Positions 44,659 through 56,273 are shown, counted from the first letter of the stretch. The stretch is 64,000 nucleotides of DNA from Aestuariimicrobium kwangyangense DSM 21549 (GCF_000421525.1 NZ_ATXE01000004.1:248001-312000); one strand, 5' to 3'. Numbers and translations: made by a program. Notes: generated from the letters alone by a model not told the origin.

Positions 44659-45194
44659 GGCAGGTCGATGCGCTCGTCGATCCTGGTGACCCCGCTGGTG
44701 TCGAGTCCGGCCACCAGGTCGACGAGGGTGCCGTGACCGGCCAACTCGCCCAACGGGTCGGCCTCGAGCCAGGGCACCAGCACGAAGGCACGCTCGTGTG
44801 CACGCGGGTGCGGCAGCACCAGCCGGTCGTCGGCCCGTTCGCGCTTGCCGACCATGATCAGGTCGATGTCGAGGGTGCGTGGGCCCCCCGGCTGCTCGCG
44901 CACCCGCCCGAACGCGCTCTCGAGGGCTTCGGCCCGTTCGAGCAGGGTCAGCGGTTCGAGGGTGGTCTCAGCGACGAAGACGAGGTTGTAGAAGTCGTCC
45001 TGGTCACGCACGTCACCCACGGGGGCGGTGAGGTAGACCGAGCTGAGGTCGACCGGGATCAGGTCGGGTGTGGTGGCCAGTTCGTTGATGGCCGACTGCA
45101 GGATCTCGAGGCTGTCGCCCACGTTCGATCCGAGGCTGAACACCACTTTGGATATGGGTCGCAGGTTTCCCAGCGTGTCGACGTCAATCACCAT
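44655..45194 (-). CDS. folK: 2-amino-4-hydroxy-6-hydroxymethyldihydropteridine diphosphokinase FolK
   Basis: This enzyme transfers pyrophosphate from ATP to 6-hydroxymethyl-dihydropterin in folate synthesis. The 179 residues show FSLGSNVGDSLEILQSAI near the N-terminus, the pterin-binding DFYNLVFVAET segment, and the Mg/ATP motif GGPRTLDIDLIMVG with LVLPHPRAHERAFVLVPW. The start lies 11 bases inside the end of folB, so the genes are translationally coupled. Confidence 0.96.
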   Translation of the reverse strand: MVIDVDTLGNLRPISKVVFSLGSNVGDSLEILQSAINELATTPDLIPVDLSSVYLTAPVGDVRDQDDFYNLVFVAETTLEPLTLLERAEALESAFGRVREQPGGPRTLDIDLIMVGKRERADDRLVLPHPRAHERAFVLVPWLEADPLGELAGHGTLVDLVAGLDTSGVTRIDERIDLP

Positions 45195-45552
45195 GGGTAC
45201 TCCTCGTGACGGTCACCGAGACATCGGTGAAGGGGGTCGATAGGGGGGCGTGCGGCTTGTGCACCGTCACCTGCGCCTCGCGCACTCGGGGCAGGGCGGC
45301 CAGGTCGTCGGCGATGCGGCTGGCCAAGGTCTCGATCAGGTTCACGGCGTCACCCCCGAGCCGGTGCTCGATACGGGTGGCGACCTGCCCGTAGTCGACG
45401 GTGCCGGCGAGGTCGTCCGAGTTGGTGTCGCAGTCGACGACCAGGACGGCGTCGGCGGTGAAGACCTGCGGTTGGTCGCGTTCGAAGTCGAACCAGCCGT
45501 GTCGTCCCGTGGCGGAGACACCGCTGAGTCGGATGGTCACTGGCTCGGTCAC
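45184..45552 (-). CDS. folB: Dihydroneopterin aldolase FolB
   Basis: This 122-residue enzyme cleaves dihydroneopterin to 6-hydroxymethyl-dihydropterin and glycolaldehyde. Family markers are GRHGWFDFERDQPQVF with the active-site Tyr replaced by Phe/Trp surroundings as in many FolB proteins, then DLAGTVDYGQVA, NLIETLASRIADDLAA and VTVHKPHAPLSTPFTDVSV with the catalytic Lys. I chose GTG 45552, five bases after a GGGAGG ribosome binding site, over GTG 45558, which lies too close to it. Confidence 0.95.
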   Translation of the reverse strand: MTEPVTIRLSGVSATGRHGWFDFERDQPQVFTADAVLVVDCDTNSDDLAGTVDYGQVATRIEHRLGGDAVNLIETLASRIADDLAALPRVREAQVTVHKPHAPLSTPFTDVSVTVTRSTHGD

Positions 45553-45554
45553 GA

Positions 45555-46451
45555 TCACCTCCCGGGGTCGGGTGCTGCGCCAGTGAGACTACCGGAGTCG
45601 TCAGTACCCCTCGCGGGGCGGGTGGTCGACGTGGAACGCAGCCGCGCGACCACCTCCACGGCGTCCCGCTGGCCGCGAACCTCGTGGGTGCGAACCGCCC
45701 ACACCCCCTGCAGGGCGCACAGGGTGGTCAGCGCCTGGGTTGCGGCATCGCGCCGTTCAGCCGGACGAGGGACACCATCGGCGGCCAGCAGTTCACCCAG
45801 GAAGCGCTTGCGGCTCACGCCCACCAGCACTCGGTGCCCGTGCTGGAGGAAGGACCCGTTGTCGGCGAACAACTGCCAGTTCTGCTCGCCGGTCTTCGAG
45901 AACCCGTAGCCGGGGTCGAGCACGAGCCGATCGGCCGCGATGCCCGCGGCCAGGGCGGCGTCGCGGCGCTGGAGCAACTCGCGGGTCACGTCGGCGACCA
46001 CGTCGTCGTAGTGGGCCTCGGCGTTCATCACCGATCCGTGTGCCCGCCAGTGCATGGCCACGTAGTCGACGTCGGCGTGGGCAGCGACGGTGGCCAGCAT
46101 TGAATCGTCGGCCAGTCCCCCCGAGACGTCGTTGACGATGCTGGCGCCCGCCCCGATCGCCACGCGGGCCACCTCGGCACGCATGGTGTCGACCGAGATC
46201 GGGACGCCGAGGCCGGCGATGGCCTCGACCACGGGCACGACCCGGTGCAGTTCCTCGTCCACCGAGGGGCGGGTCGAGCCGGGCCGGGTCGACTCCCCGC
46301 CGACGTCGATCAGGTCGGCCCCGTCGTCGACCATGGCCCGGGCATGCTCGACAGCTCGGGTCGGGGAGGCCCATCGTCCGCCATCGCTGAAGGAGTCGGG
46401 GGTGACGTTGAGGATCCCCATCACCAGGGTCCGAGCGGGTGTGCGGGTCAC
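45555..46451 (-). CDS. folP: Dihydropteroate synthase FolP
   Basis: This TIM-barrel enzyme condenses p-aminobenzoate with the activated pterin. It has 298 residues with the two diagnostic motifs [15 protein letters not shown] near residue 11 and [14 protein letters not shown] near residue 50. The sulfonamide-sensitive SRKRFLG motif is near residue 205. A C-terminal tail of about 35 residues beyond the barrel is poorly conserved. The GTG at 46451 overlaps the folE stop by four bases, and its own stop is two bases from the folB start. Confidence 0.97.
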   Translation of the reverse strand: MTRTPARTLVMGILNVTPDSFSDGGRWASPTRAVEHARAMVDDGADLIDVGGESTRPGSTRPSVDEELHRVVPVVEAIAGLGVPISVDTMRAEVARVAIGAGASIVNDVSGGLADDSMLATVAAHADVDYVAMHWRAHGSVMNAEAHYDDVVADVTRELLQRRDAALAAGIAADRLVLDPGYGFSKTGEQNWQLFADNGSFLQHGHRVLVGVSRKRFLGELLAADGVPRPAERRDAATQALTTLCALQGVWAVRTHEVRGQRDAVEVVARLRSTSTTRPARGTDDSGSLTGAAPDPGR

Positions 46452-47026
46452 GAGCGGCCGGAGTTGATCAAGCTCATGGCCTCGGCGCGGGTGGCGGGTT
46501 CGCGCATCCGTCCGCGGACCGCCGAGGTGATCGTCCGGGCACCGGGCTTGCGCACCCCACGCATGGTCATGCACTGGTGCTCGGCCTCGATCACCACCAG
46601 CGCGCCGTTGACCCCCAGATGGGTGACCAGCGCGTCGGCGATCTGGGCCGTCAACCGCTCCTGCACCTGCGGACGCTTGGCGAACAGGTCGACCAGTCGG
46701 GCCAGCTTGCTGAGCCCGGTGACGCGACCGTCACCAGCCGGGAGGTAGGCGACGTGCGCCACCCCGGTGAAGGGCAGCAGGTGGTGCTCGCAGACGCTCC
46801 ACAACTCGATGTCACGCACCATCACCATCTCGTCGTGGTCGACGGCGAAGGTGGTGGCCAGCAGGTCGGCCGGGTCGCAGTGCATGCCGGCGAAGATCTC
46901 GGCGTAGGCGCGGGCCACGCGGGCGGGGGTCTCACGGAGCCCGTCGCGGTCGGGGTCCTCGCCGACGGCGAGCAGGATCTCGCGGACGGCTGCCTCGATG
47001 CGTGGGTGGTCAACCTCGGCGGTCAT
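46448..47026 (-). CDS. folE: GTP cyclohydrolase I FolE
   Basis: This enzyme converts GTP to dihydroneopterin triphosphate, the first step of folate synthesis. The 192 residues contain the zinc ligand segment [10 protein letters not shown], the [25 protein letters not shown] signature (residues about 117-141) and a second Cys in [14 protein letters not shown]. The ATG at 47026 is seven bases downstream of the ftsH stop, so it is cotranscribed with ftsH. Confidence 0.97.
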   Translation of the reverse strand: MTAEVDHPRIEAAVREILLAVGEDPDRDGLRETPARVARAYAEIFAGMHCDPADLLATTFAVDHDEMVMVRDIELWSVCEHHLLPFTGVAHVAYLPAGDGRVTGLSKLARLVDLFAKRPQVQERLTAQIADALVTHLGVNGALVVIEAEHQCMTMRGVRKPGARTITSAVRGRMREPATRAEAMSLINSGRS

Positions 47027-47033
47027 CGCGGAC

Positions 47034-49127
<2,094 letters not shown>

Positions 49128-49256
49128 TGCCTGCCTTGCAACCAAAGGGCTCGCTGACGCGAGATGACGGGGCGGGACGAGCCTACCAGCGGGGTTTCAG
49201 TCACCCCGGGGAGCGATGTTCGCGGGCGGAGGAAGGAACCCTCACCAGGCCCCCGC

Positions 49257-50630
49257 TCACCAGGCAACGGAGAAGTACTGGGTCTCCTGGAACTCGCGCA
49301 GCCCCTCGCGGGCTCCCTCGCGACCAAGCCCGGACTGCTTGAACCCGCCGAAGGGTGCGGCCGGGTCAGAGACGAGACCCCGGTTGATGCCGACCATGCC
49401 CGCCTCGATCCGCTCCGCCAGGTGGAGGGCGTGGCCGAGTTCGGCGAAGACGTAGGCGCTGAGCCCGAACTCGGTGTCGTTGACGCGGGCGACCAGATCA
49501 TCCTCATCGCTCCATCGCGTCACGGAGGCGACCGGTCCGAACACCTCCTCGGCGAGCAGGCGGGAGTCGGCGGGCACGTGGTCGAGCACCAGCGGACGAA
49601 CGAACCAGCCCTGGGCGGGTGGCTCTGCACCCTCGCCCACGACCACCGCTCCGGCCGCAACCGCCTCGTCGACCACCCTGGTGATGCGGTCACGCGCCGC
49701 CGGGGTGATCACGGGGCCGATGGCGCACCCGGACGATGCGGGGCCCACGGTCAGTCGTCCGACCTCGACCGACAACCGCGCCACGAACGCGTCGGCGACG
49801 GACTCGTGCACGAAGATGCGGTTGGCTGCGGTGCAGGCCTGACCGCCCCCACGGAACTTCGCGGTCATCGTGCCCTCGACCGCGACGTCGAGATCGGCGT
49901 CGGCGCAGACCACCACCGGTGCATTGCCGCCCAGTTCCAAGGAGGTGTTCACCACCCGGTCGGCGGCCTGCCGCAGCAGGTGCCTGCCCACCGCGGTCGA
50001 CCCCGTGAACGACAGTTTGCGCACCCGCCGGTCCCGCAGCCAGGTGCCGACCACTCCGTCGGCGTCGGTGGTGGTGACCAGACTGACGACTCCGTCGGGC
50101 AGACCCGCCTCGGACAGCAGGGCGGCCACGGCCAGGGCGGTGAGCGGGGTCTCCGCGGCCGGCTTGAGCACGACGGTGCAGCCTGCCGCCAGGGCGGGCG
50201 CGAGCTTGCGGGTGGCCATCGCCGCGGGGAAGTTCCACGGGGTCACGAGCGCCGCAACGCCCACGGGCACGTGTCGGACGATCGTCCTGGTGCCCCCCGC
50301 GGGGGACTCGGTGTAGTCACCCTCGGAGCGCACCGCCTCCTCGGAGAACCAGCGGAAGAATTCGGCGGCGTAGGTGACCTCGGCGACGGCATCGGCTGTC
50401 GACTTGCCGTTCTCGGACGAGATCAGGTCTGCCAGGCGATCCTTGTCGCGCAGCATCAGGTCGAAGACCCGTCGCAGCACCTCCGCGCGCTGTCGTGGCG
50501 GTGTCGCGCGCCACCCGGGCAGGGCGGCGGCCGCCGCGTCCACGGCTGCTGTCGCGTCGTCCGGGGTCTGGTCGTCGAGTCGATGCAGCACCCGGCCGGT
50601 GGCCGGGTCGAGCACCTCGAAGGTGGTCAT
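49257..50630 (-). CDS. Aldehyde dehydrogenase, NAD(P)-dependent (succinate-semialdehyde type)
   Basis: This aldehyde dehydrogenase of 457 residues is probably of the GabD group. It has the cofactor-binding TPWNFP...KPAAETPLTAL, the catalytic Glu in LELGGNAPVVV and the nucleophilic Cys in GGGQACTAANRIFV. The C-terminal INRGLVSDPAAPFGGFKQSG motif is typical of succinate-semialdehyde dehydrogenases. No GABA aminotransferase gene is adjacent, so the physiological substrate is uncertain. The ATG at 50630 is divergent from the DUF202 pair. The gene lies between ftsH and hpt, which are often close neighbours in related genomes. Confidence 0.92.
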   Translation of the reverse strand: MTTFEVLDPATGRVLHRLDDQTPDDATAAVDAAAAALPGWRATPPRQRAEVLRRVFDLMLRDKDRLADLISSENGKSTADAVAEVTYAAEFFRWFSEEAVRSEGDYTESPAGGTRTIVRHVPVGVAALVTPWNFPAAMATRKLAPALAAGCTVVLKPAAETPLTALAVAALLSEAGLPDGVVSLVTTTDADGVVGTWLRDRRVRKLSFTGSTAVGRHLLRQAADRVVNTSLELGGNAPVVVCADADLDVAVEGTMTAKFRGGGQACTAANRIFVHESVADAFVARLSVEVGRLTVGPASSGCAIGPVITPAARDRITRVVDEAVAAGAVVVGEGAEPPAQGWFVRPLVLDHVPADSRLLAEEVFGPVASVTRWSDEDDLVARVNDTEFGLSAYVFAELGHALHLAERIEAGMVGINRGLVSDPAAPFGGFKQSGLGREGAREGLREFQETQYFSVAW

Positions 50631-50722
50631 GCGGACACCCTAATCCGGCTCCGGAGGGCCGCGCTGTGTAGGTTGTCGCTGACAGCGAAGAGGCCCTTCC
50701 ACCCCCAGACAGGCACGCCCCC

Positions 50723-51085
50723 ATGGACGACAAGCGGTTCCCCACCCGGGTCTACTCCCACGGCAGCGAACCCGACGCCCGGTTCAGCCTGGCCAACGAG
50801 CGCACCTTCCTGGCGTGGGTGAGCACTGGTCTGGCACTGGTCTCGGTGGGGGTCGGACTGGAGGCCTTCGGGCTGTCGCTGCAGCACGGGTTCAGGTTGG
50901 CCACGTCGGCGTTGCTGGTCTGTCTGGGGATCGCCACGACGGTGCATGCCTGGTTCAACTGGATGCGGGTGGAGTCGTCGATGCGCGACCACCGTCCGCT
51001 CCCCTCCATGGCCAACGGACTGGTGCTGGCGATCGGGCTGTCGGTGGCCGGTGTGCTGGTGCTGATCGGCATCGTGACGGCCTGA
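50723..51085 (+). CDS. DUF202 (YidH family) membrane protein 1
   Basis: This 120-residue protein has three transmembrane helices and the DUF202 signature (FSLANERTFLAWVSTGLALVSVGVG). The NERTFLAW motif near residue 27 is intact. The function of the family is unknown; distant relatives are fused to SPX/VTC domains in eukaryotes. The ATG at 50723 was chosen as the first in frame. A second DUF202 gene starts two bases after its stop. Confidence 0.88.
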   Translation: MDDKRFPTRVYSHGSEPDARFSLANERTFLAWVSTGLALVSVGVGLEAFGLSLQHGFRLATSALLVCLGIATTVHAWFNWMRVESSMRDHRPLPSMANGLVLAIGLSVAGVLVLIGIVTA

Positions 51086-51087
51086 CC

Positions 51088-51447
51088 ATGACGACCGAAC
51101 GCGTCTGGGACGCCGGCCTGCAACCCGAACGGACCGCCCTGGCCTGGCGCCGGATCGGGCTGGCTGTCATCGGGGTGGGCCTGGCGGTGCCCCGACTGAC
51201 CTGGCCGAGCCTGGGCGCGTGGTCGATCCCGGCCGGACTGTGCGCGCTGGTCGTGGGAGTGGTCGCGCTGCACCAGTCACTGCACCGCTATCGACGCGCT
51301 CACACCACCCTCACCACCGAGGACGTACCGCGACTGCCCAGTGGGCGCGGGCTGCTGATGGTGATGCTGACCGTGTTGCTGACGGGCCTCACCGCCCTGG
51401 CCGCACTGGTGGTGCAGGCCCTGGGCCTGGGAGCGGCTCAGTTGTAG
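51088..51447 (+). CDS. DUF202 membrane protein 2
   Basis: This 119-residue companion of the preceding gene has the signature GLQPERTALAWRRIGLAVIG, where PERTALAW replaces NERTFLAW, plus three transmembrane helices. Such non-identical DUF202 pairs are common and suggest a heteromeric membrane complex. The last ten bases overlap the 3' end of the convergent hpt gene, so the two mRNAs are complementary there and no separate terminator is possible. Confidence 0.85.
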   Translation: MTTERVWDAGLQPERTALAWRRIGLAVIGVGLAVPRLTWPSLGAWSIPAGLCALVVGVVALHQSLHRYRRAHTTLTTEDVPRLPSGRGLLMVMLTVLLTGLTALAALVVQALGLGAAQL

Positions 51448-51989
51448 ACAGACGGGCTGAGCACGCCCACGTCTCGCAAGTTGCGGTAGCGGCCGGCGTA
51501 GTCGAGGCCGTAGCCGACCACGAACTGGTTGGGGATGTCGAAGCCGACGTACTTGACGGCCACGTCGACGGTCAGCGCCTCGGGCTTGCGGAACATGGTC
51601 ATGATCTCGAGGCTGGCCGGCTCGCGGCTCTGCAGGTTCTGCACGAGATAGCTGAGGGTCAGGCCGGTGTCGACGATGTCCTCGACGATCAGCACGTGCT
51701 TGCCCGAGATGTCGGTCGTGAGGTCCTTGAGGATGCGCACCACACCGGAACTCTTCGTGCCCGAGCCGTAGCTCGAGATGGCCATCCAGTCCATCGTGCA
51801 GTGGCTCTTGAGCGCCCGACTCAGGTCGCTCATCACCATCACGGCGCCGTTGAGCACCCCGATCAGCAGCAGCTCCTTGCCGACGTAGTCGGCGTCGATC
51901 TGCGCGGCCACCTCGGCGAGGCGGGCTTCGATGTCGGCGCTGGTGTGCAGCACCTCGGTCAGTTCGGAGGAGAGATCAGCGGCATCCAC
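51438..51989 (-). CDS. hpt: Hypoxanthine phosphoribosyltransferase
   Basis: This purine-salvage enzyme converts hypoxanthine or guanine plus PRPP to IMP or GMP. The 183 residues contain the PRPP-binding motif VLIVEDIVDTGLTL near residue 100, the flexible loop with SYGSGTKSSG and the purine-binding VGFDIPNQFVVGYGLDYAGRYR (spread near residues 148-169). The start is GTG 51989. The gene follows tilS in the same orientation as in most actinobacteria, separated by a hairpin. Confidence 0.96.
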   Translation of the reverse strand: MDAADLSSELTEVLHTSADIEARLAEVAAQIDADYVGKELLLIGVLNGAVMVMSDLSRALKSHCTMDWMAISSYGSGTKSSGVVRILKDLTTDISGKHVLIVEDIVDTGLTLSYLVQNLQSREPASLEIMTMFRKPEALTVDVAVKYVGFDIPNQFVVGYGLDYAGRYRNLRDVGVLSPSVYN

Positions 51990-52024
51990 GCGGCGACTCT
52001 ACCGCGCCCCCGCCCTGCAGAACG

Positions 52025-52069
52025 TGCACCCGAATGCCCGATCGCGGCTCGATCGGGATGCGAGGTGCC
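52025..52069 (-). terminator. Strong hairpin between tilS and hpt
   Basis: A perfect eight-base-pair stem, CCCGATCG (52037-52044) with CGATCGGG (52050-52057), is closed by a five-base loop. It is extended by an outer GCACC/GGTGC pairing across an internal loop. It lies between the tilS stop and the hpt start. With no U-tract, it may act as an attenuator or RNA-processing site rather than a full terminator. Confidence 0.55.
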
Positions 52070-52097
52070 GTTCAGGTGCGCGGGTTGCAGGTGGGGC

Positions 52098-53129
52098 TCA
52101 CGGTCGCACGATCACCAGGGCGGCCGGCCCGCTGGCGCCTCCTCGCCGGCGGACGCTGGCCCCCGGAAGGTCGACACCGGCCTGTCCGTGCCAGTCGACC
52201 ACGAGGTCATGCACGGCCAGCACCTGCTCCCTCGACGGTGTGACCCCCCGGCCGACCAGCCAGGCACGGATGACCCGGGTGGCGCGGGCGATCGGGACCC
52301 CGACCAGCGAGGACACCACCAAGTCGTCCCCGTCGGTCGCCTCCGCGAGCCACTCACCGGTGAGGCTGTCGAGCAGGTCTGCGTCCTCGCGCAGCAGGTC
52401 GGCCGTCCGGGCCAGGGCAGCCGCCACCCCTGGCCCGAGTTCGGCCTCGAGCACCGGCATCACCCGCCGCCGGACACGGGAACGAAGGAACTTCGGGTCG
52501 TCGTTGTGCGGGTCATCCCACGGGCTCAACCCCCAGTCGGTGCATGCCTGCCGGGTCTCGGCGCGGGCCACCCCGAGCAGGGGACGAACCATCCGCAGCC
52601 CGCGCTCGTCACCCTCGGACCACGTCTGGTCGGGAGGGATACCCGCGAGCGAGCGAGCACCCGAGCCGCGGGCCAGCCCCAGCAACACCTGTTCGGCGAC
52701 GTCGTCACGGGTGTGCGCCAGCCAGACCGGGGCTCCCCCCGCCGCCTCTGCCAGCAGCCTCAGCCGCAGGTCACGCGCGACCGATTCTGGTCCACCGGAG
52801 GAGTCGGGCCTCACCGACCCGCGCAGGGCTCGCGCCGGCAGGCCGAGCCCGGCAAGCGCGGCAACGGTCGCCTCCGCGACGAGGTCAGAGCCCTCCTGCA
52901 GGCCGTGGTCGACCACCACGGCCGCCACCCGGGGGAGGGCCGCCCGGCGACGGGTCCGGGATGCCATCTCCCAGCCCACGGCTGCCGCCATGGCGAGCGA
53001 GTCGGCTCCACCGCTGACCGCAAGCACCACCCGGCCCCCCGCCTCTCGTGCCCCCGCCTCTCGTCCCAGGGGCGGACGGACGGCGCGCACCACGGCCAAC
53101 TGGGCGGCAGTGAGGTCACGGGCCGCCAT
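52098..53129 (-). CDS. tilS: tRNA(Ile)-lysidine synthetase TilS
   Basis: TilS modifies C34 of tRNA-Ile(CAU) to lysidine so that it reads AUA; it is essential. The 343 residues have the PP-loop SGGADSLAM near residue 40, then VVVDHGLQEGSD, WLAHTRDDVAEQVLLGLARGSG (split over residues about 129-150) and the tRNA-binding DDPHNDDPKFLRSRVR. The C-terminal domain is short, as in other actinobacterial enzymes. The ATG at 53129 overlaps the zincin stop, so the two genes are coupled. Confidence 0.96.
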   Translation of the reverse strand: MAARDLTAAQLAVVRAVRPPLGREAGAREAGGRVVLAVSGGADSLAMAAAVGWEMASRTRRRAALPRVAAVVVDHGLQEGSDLVAEATVAALAGLGLPARALRGSVRPDSSGGPESVARDLRLRLLAEAAGGAPVWLAHTRDDVAEQVLLGLARGSGARSLAGIPPDQTWSEGDERGLRMVRPLLGVARAETRQACTDWGLSPWDDPHNDDPKFLRSRVRRRVMPVLEAELGPGVAAALARTADLLREDADLLDSLTGEWLAEATDGDDLVVSSLVGVPIARATRVIRAWLVGRGVTPSREQVLAVHDLVVDWHGQAGVDLPGASVRRRGGASGPAALVIVRP

Positions 53130-54160
53130 CAGCCGCCCACCCGGCGCAGCCATCCCATCGGGTCGGCGAGTTCGTGGCGCCGGGGAAGGTTGCGCGCCTG
53201 CTGCCAGACCAGGTTGAGCCCGGGCAGTCCGGCCGAGGAGATCACCGCACGACAGAACGAGGCACCGTCGCGGTACTGGGCGAGTTTCGCGTCCATGCCG
53301 AGCAGGCGTCCGAAGGCGGCACTGGCCCCGGTCGCCGCCCGTCGTCCCTCGAAACGCTCGCGAATCCGAGGCAGGCTGTTGACCAGGCCCGCGGCAGCCT
53401 CGTCCATCATCACGTCGGCGTGGCCCTCGAGCAGCGACATGACAGCCGTGATCTGGTCGACGAGGCGGCGTGCCTCGGGGCTCGAGGTGATGTCGAGCAC
53501 GACCCCATTGCTGGGCTGGTTGTCGCGACCCGACAGCCGAGCGCGCCCGCGCTGCAGCATGGCGGTCAGGTTCTGCTCCCCTTCTGCGGCCAACACGTCG
53601 CCCACCAGGCCGATGACGTGGTCGACCAGCCAGGGGGCGGCCAGGAACTGGGCCCGGTGGGTCTGCTCGTGCAGACACACCCACAGCCTGAAGTCAGCCG
53701 GGTCGAGCCCCAGCGAGCGCTCCACCTCGAGCACGTTCGGGGCGACCAGCAACAACCCGGGACGATCCGAGAACGGGTCGTACTGCCCCAGCACCCGACG
53801 ACTCACCAACCCCAGCACCCCACCCAACTGCACGGCGCGGGCTCCACCGGCGGCTCGGTCGGCGAGATTCCTCGGACGATCGGGGTGCCCCAGTCGGCCC
53901 AGCACCGTCATCGCCATCCGGGTGTTGTTGGTGACCCAGGTGCGGCGGTCGACCACCAGGACGCGCATGGCGTCGGTGGCGGCGGTCAGGGGCAGGTCGG
54001 CCGCGCGGGCGATCAGGGCGGGGGCGCGGTGAGCCGCCGCGCGCAGTTCCGCCACGAGGTCGTCCCGCTCCGTGGCCGAGGCCTGCGGACCGGCGCCGGT
54101 CAGGCTTCGTCCGACCTTCTCGGCGGCGGAGGCATCGATCCAGTCGAGCATCAGCGGCAT
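53129..54160 (-). CDS. Zinc-dependent metalloprotease, DUF2342 (F420 biosynthesis-associated) family
   Basis: This 343-residue zincin-like protein has the metal motif LHEQTHRAQF (HExxH near residue 167) and a downstream Glu in LEGHADVMMDEAA. Other family segments are DRRTWVTNNTRMAM near residue 72 and GLLLVAPNVLEVERSL near residue 138. The family is conserved in actinobacteria, often next to tilS and dacB, and was named for association with coenzyme F420 genes, but its substrate is unknown. ATG 54160 and ATG 54151 are both possible starts; the second overlaps the dacB stop by one base. Confidence 0.9.
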   Translation of the reverse strand: MPLMLDWIDASAAEKVGRSLTGAGPQASATERDDLVAELRAAAHRAPALIARAADLPLTAATDAMRVLVVDRRTWVTNNTRMAMTVLGRLGHPDRPRNLADRAAGGARAVQLGGVLGLVSRRVLGQYDPFSDRPGLLLVAPNVLEVERSLGLDPADFRLWVCLHEQTHRAQFLAAPWLVDHVIGLVGDVLAAEGEQNLTAMLQRGRARLSGRDNQPSNGVVLDITSSPEARRLVDQITAVMSLLEGHADVMMDEAAAGLVNSLPRIRERFEGRRAATGASAAFGRLLGMDAKLAQYRDGASFCRAVISSAGLPGLNLVWQQARNLPRRHELADPMGWLRRVGG

Positions 54161-55596
54161 CCGCAGCCGGTGACGGTGGCGGCGACCTGGTCGATCCAGA
54201 CCCGGGCGAACCAGTCGTTCTTGGAGTCATTGACCATCACGGCCAGCACGACGGGTTGACCATCGGCCGTCACCGTCCAGCCCGACAGTGACGAGACACC
54301 GGTCAACGTGCCCGTCTTGCCGTGCACCCAGCCGCGCCCGGCCTGGGCCCCCTGGGCGAAGCTGAACCGGTCGGTCAGGGTGCCGCTGACCCCGGCGATG
54401 GGGGTCGAGACGAGCAGGCCCTGCAACTGCTGGTCGCTCGAGATGCGCTGCCAGGCGAGGGCCAGCATGCGAGCGCTGACCCGGTTGGAGCGCGAGAGAC
54501 CCGAGCCATCGGTGGCGACGGCCCCGGTGCGCCACAGTCCGTCGCTGGTGAGCACGGCGCGCAGGGCCTGCGCCCCCCCGGCGAAGGAGGCTGGACGATG
54601 CTGGGCGAGGGCCAGTTGGCGAAACAGCACCTCGGCCCCGAAGTTGTCGGAGTGCACCATCACCTCGGTGGCGATGTCGATCAGCGGCATCGAGCTGACC
54701 GAGGCGACCACCTCGCCGGTGCCGGCCGTGGGGGCGGGGGTGGGTGCGATGGTGCCGGTGACGGTGATGCCGGCCGCCTTCAGTTGCTGGGTGAAGGCCG
54801 TTGCTGCCTGCCGTGCCGGGTCCTGCGCCAATGGGGTGCCCGGCACCCTCGCCCCGGTGGCGTCGAGGGTGCGTCCGGCACCGAGGGAGAGCGCCGAGAT
54901 GCGCGCGACCTGGTCGGAGTAGTCGGCTGGCCAGGTGGGGTGCCAGGCGGGCCCGCTGAACAGGCTGGCGTCGTAGCCCAGGGTGACGCTGGTGACGCCC
55001 TGCTGCTTGAGGCGGGCGGCGGTCGCTGCGGCCAGTTGGGCGGTGGTCGCCGCCCGGGGGCGGTTCGGGTTGGCAACCCGTTCAAGGTAGGGGTCACCGC
55101 CACCCACCAGCACGAGGTGACCCGGCGAGGACGAGGCGACGGTGGTCGTGAACCTGTGGTCGGGACCCCACGCCTGCAGCGTGGCCAGCATCACCAGGGT
55201 CTTCAGGTTCGAGGCAGGGATCATCAGGGTGTCACCGCCCCGATCGACGAGCACCCGACCGGTCGCGTGGTCGACCACCAGCACGGAGGATCGTCCCTTG
55301 AAGTTCGGCTTGAGCGCGTCGATGCGTGTGAGCAGGCCGGACGAGGCGAGGGTCGCGCTGGGGGTGATCGGGTCGGGCTCGGCGACCACGCCGTCACCGG
55401 ACTGCTGACCCGCCGCCTGCGAGGGGGTGGGCGGGGCGAAGATCGAGGGAGCGATGGTGCTGGGCTGCAGACCGGAGCTGCGGAGGCCCGTGGAGCGGGC
55501 GATGGGCGAGGCGAAGGCGATCAGGGCGGTGATGACGATGCCGACGACGAGCCCGGCCAGGGAGAGCCCCATCACGGTGCCCGAGCTGCGCCGCAT
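54151..55596 (-). CDS. dacB: D-alanyl-D-alanine carboxypeptidase/endopeptidase (PBP4, S13 family)
   Basis: This cell-wall hydrolase of 481 residues trims or cleaves peptide cross-links in peptidoglycan. One N-terminal transmembrane helix ([18 protein letters not shown]) is followed by a Ser/Pro-rich linker and the PBP4 domain. All three penicillin-binding motifs are present: SxxK in [10 protein letters not shown], SxN in HSDNFGAEV and KTG in [14 protein letters not shown]. The C-terminus ends in three closely spaced cysteines and arginine (TGCGCR), which is unusual. It heads the reverse operon to hpt and is divergent from ppa. Confidence 0.94.
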   Translation of the reverse strand: MRRSSGTVMGLSLAGLVVGIVITALIAFASPIARSTGLRSSGLQPSTIAPSIFAPPTPSQAAGQQSGDGVVAEPDPITPSATLASSGLLTRIDALKPNFKGRSSVLVVDHATGRVLVDRGGDTLMIPASNLKTLVMLATLQAWGPDHRFTTTVASSSPGHLVLVGGGDPYLERVANPNRPRAATTAQLAAATAARLKQQGVTSVTLGYDASLFSGPAWHPTWPADYSDQVARISALSLGAGRTLDATGARVPGTPLAQDPARQAATAFTQQLKAAGITVTGTIAPTPAPTAGTGEVVASVSSMPLIDIATEVMVHSDNFGAEVLFRQLALAQHRPASFAGGAQALRAVLTSDGLWRTGAVATDGSGLSRSNRVSARMLALAWQRISSDQQLQGLLVSTPIAGVSGTLTDRFSFAQGAQAGRGWVHGKTGTLTGVSSLSGWTVTADGQPVVLAVMVNDSKNDWFARVWIDQVAATVTGCGCR

Positions 55597-55622
55597 CCAT
55601 TCCCCCTGTTCAGGCGCTATTC

Positions 55623-55651
55623 TTGAGCGCGCAACGGTGCCCCAATCATAG
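55623..55651 (+). promoter_or_regulatory. Possible ppa promoter
   Basis: TTGAGC (55623-55628) and TCATAG (55646-55651) are 17 bases apart, in position for a housekeeping -35/-10 pair about 14 bases before the ppa GTG. The -10 match is weak. The 68-base region must also hold the divergent dacB promoter. Confidence 0.28.
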
Positions 55652-55664
55652 AGAGAGTGCGCGC

Positions 55665-56225
55665 GTGACCGACGAGTTCCAGCGGGTAGAGCTGTCCGCT
55701 CCCCCGGCAGGTCTGACCTTTGATGTCACCATCGAGATTCCCAAGGGCACCAAGAACAAGTACGAGATGGATCACACCACGGGTCGCATTCGCCTCGATC
55801 GGACCTTGTTCACCTCGACCCAGTACCCCTACGACTACGGCTTCGTCGAGGGAACCCTCGGTGAGGACGGTGACCCGCTCGACGCGCTCGTGCTCGTTCC
55901 CGAGCCCACCTTCCCCGGTTGCCTGATCGAGTGCCGCGCCGTCGCGATGTTCCGCATGAAGGACGAAATGGGCGGCGACGACAAGGTGCTGTGCGTGCCG
56001 GTTGCCGACCACCGTCGCGATTCCCTGGTCGAGATCGAGGACGTCTCGGAGTTGATGTTGCTCGAGATCGAGCACTTCTTCACCGTCTACAAGGACCTCG
56101 AGCCGGGCAAGTCGGTCGAGGGCGCCACCTGGACCGGTCGCCCCGCCGCGGAGGCGGAGATCCACAACTCGTTCGAGCGGGCCAAGGGAACCCCCTTCGA
56201 GCACCACCACGTGAACCTGCACTGA
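55665..56225 (+). CDS. ppa: Inorganic pyrophosphatase (family I)
   Basis: This cytosolic enzyme hydrolyses pyrophosphate and pulls biosynthetic reactions forward. The 186 residues include the signature Asp cluster [11 protein letters not shown], the [17 protein letters not shown] substrate-binding segment and [13 protein letters not shown]. The C-terminal [16 protein letters not shown] is histidine-rich. The GTG at 55665 fits the family start. A rho-independent hairpin follows about 50 bases after the stop. Confidence 0.97.
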   Translation: MTDEFQRVELSAPPAGLTFDVTIEIPKGTKNKYEMDHTTGRIRLDRTLFTSTQYPYDYGFVEGTLGEDGDPLDALVLVPEPTFPGCLIECRAVAMFRMKDEMGGDDKVLCVPVADHRRDSLVEIEDVSELMLLEIEHFFTVYKDLEPGKSVEGATWTGRPAAEAEIHNSFERAKGTPFEHHHVNLH

Positions 56226-56273
56226 TCTCGGCCAGTTCCTGATCCGGCACCGTTGGCCCTCGCGGCCAAGCCC

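Noticed and set aside
49188-49207. Hairpin GGGGT/ACCCC between ftsH and the aldehyde dehydrogenase
   Set aside because: Only five base pairs, so too weak to call in a GC-rich genome.
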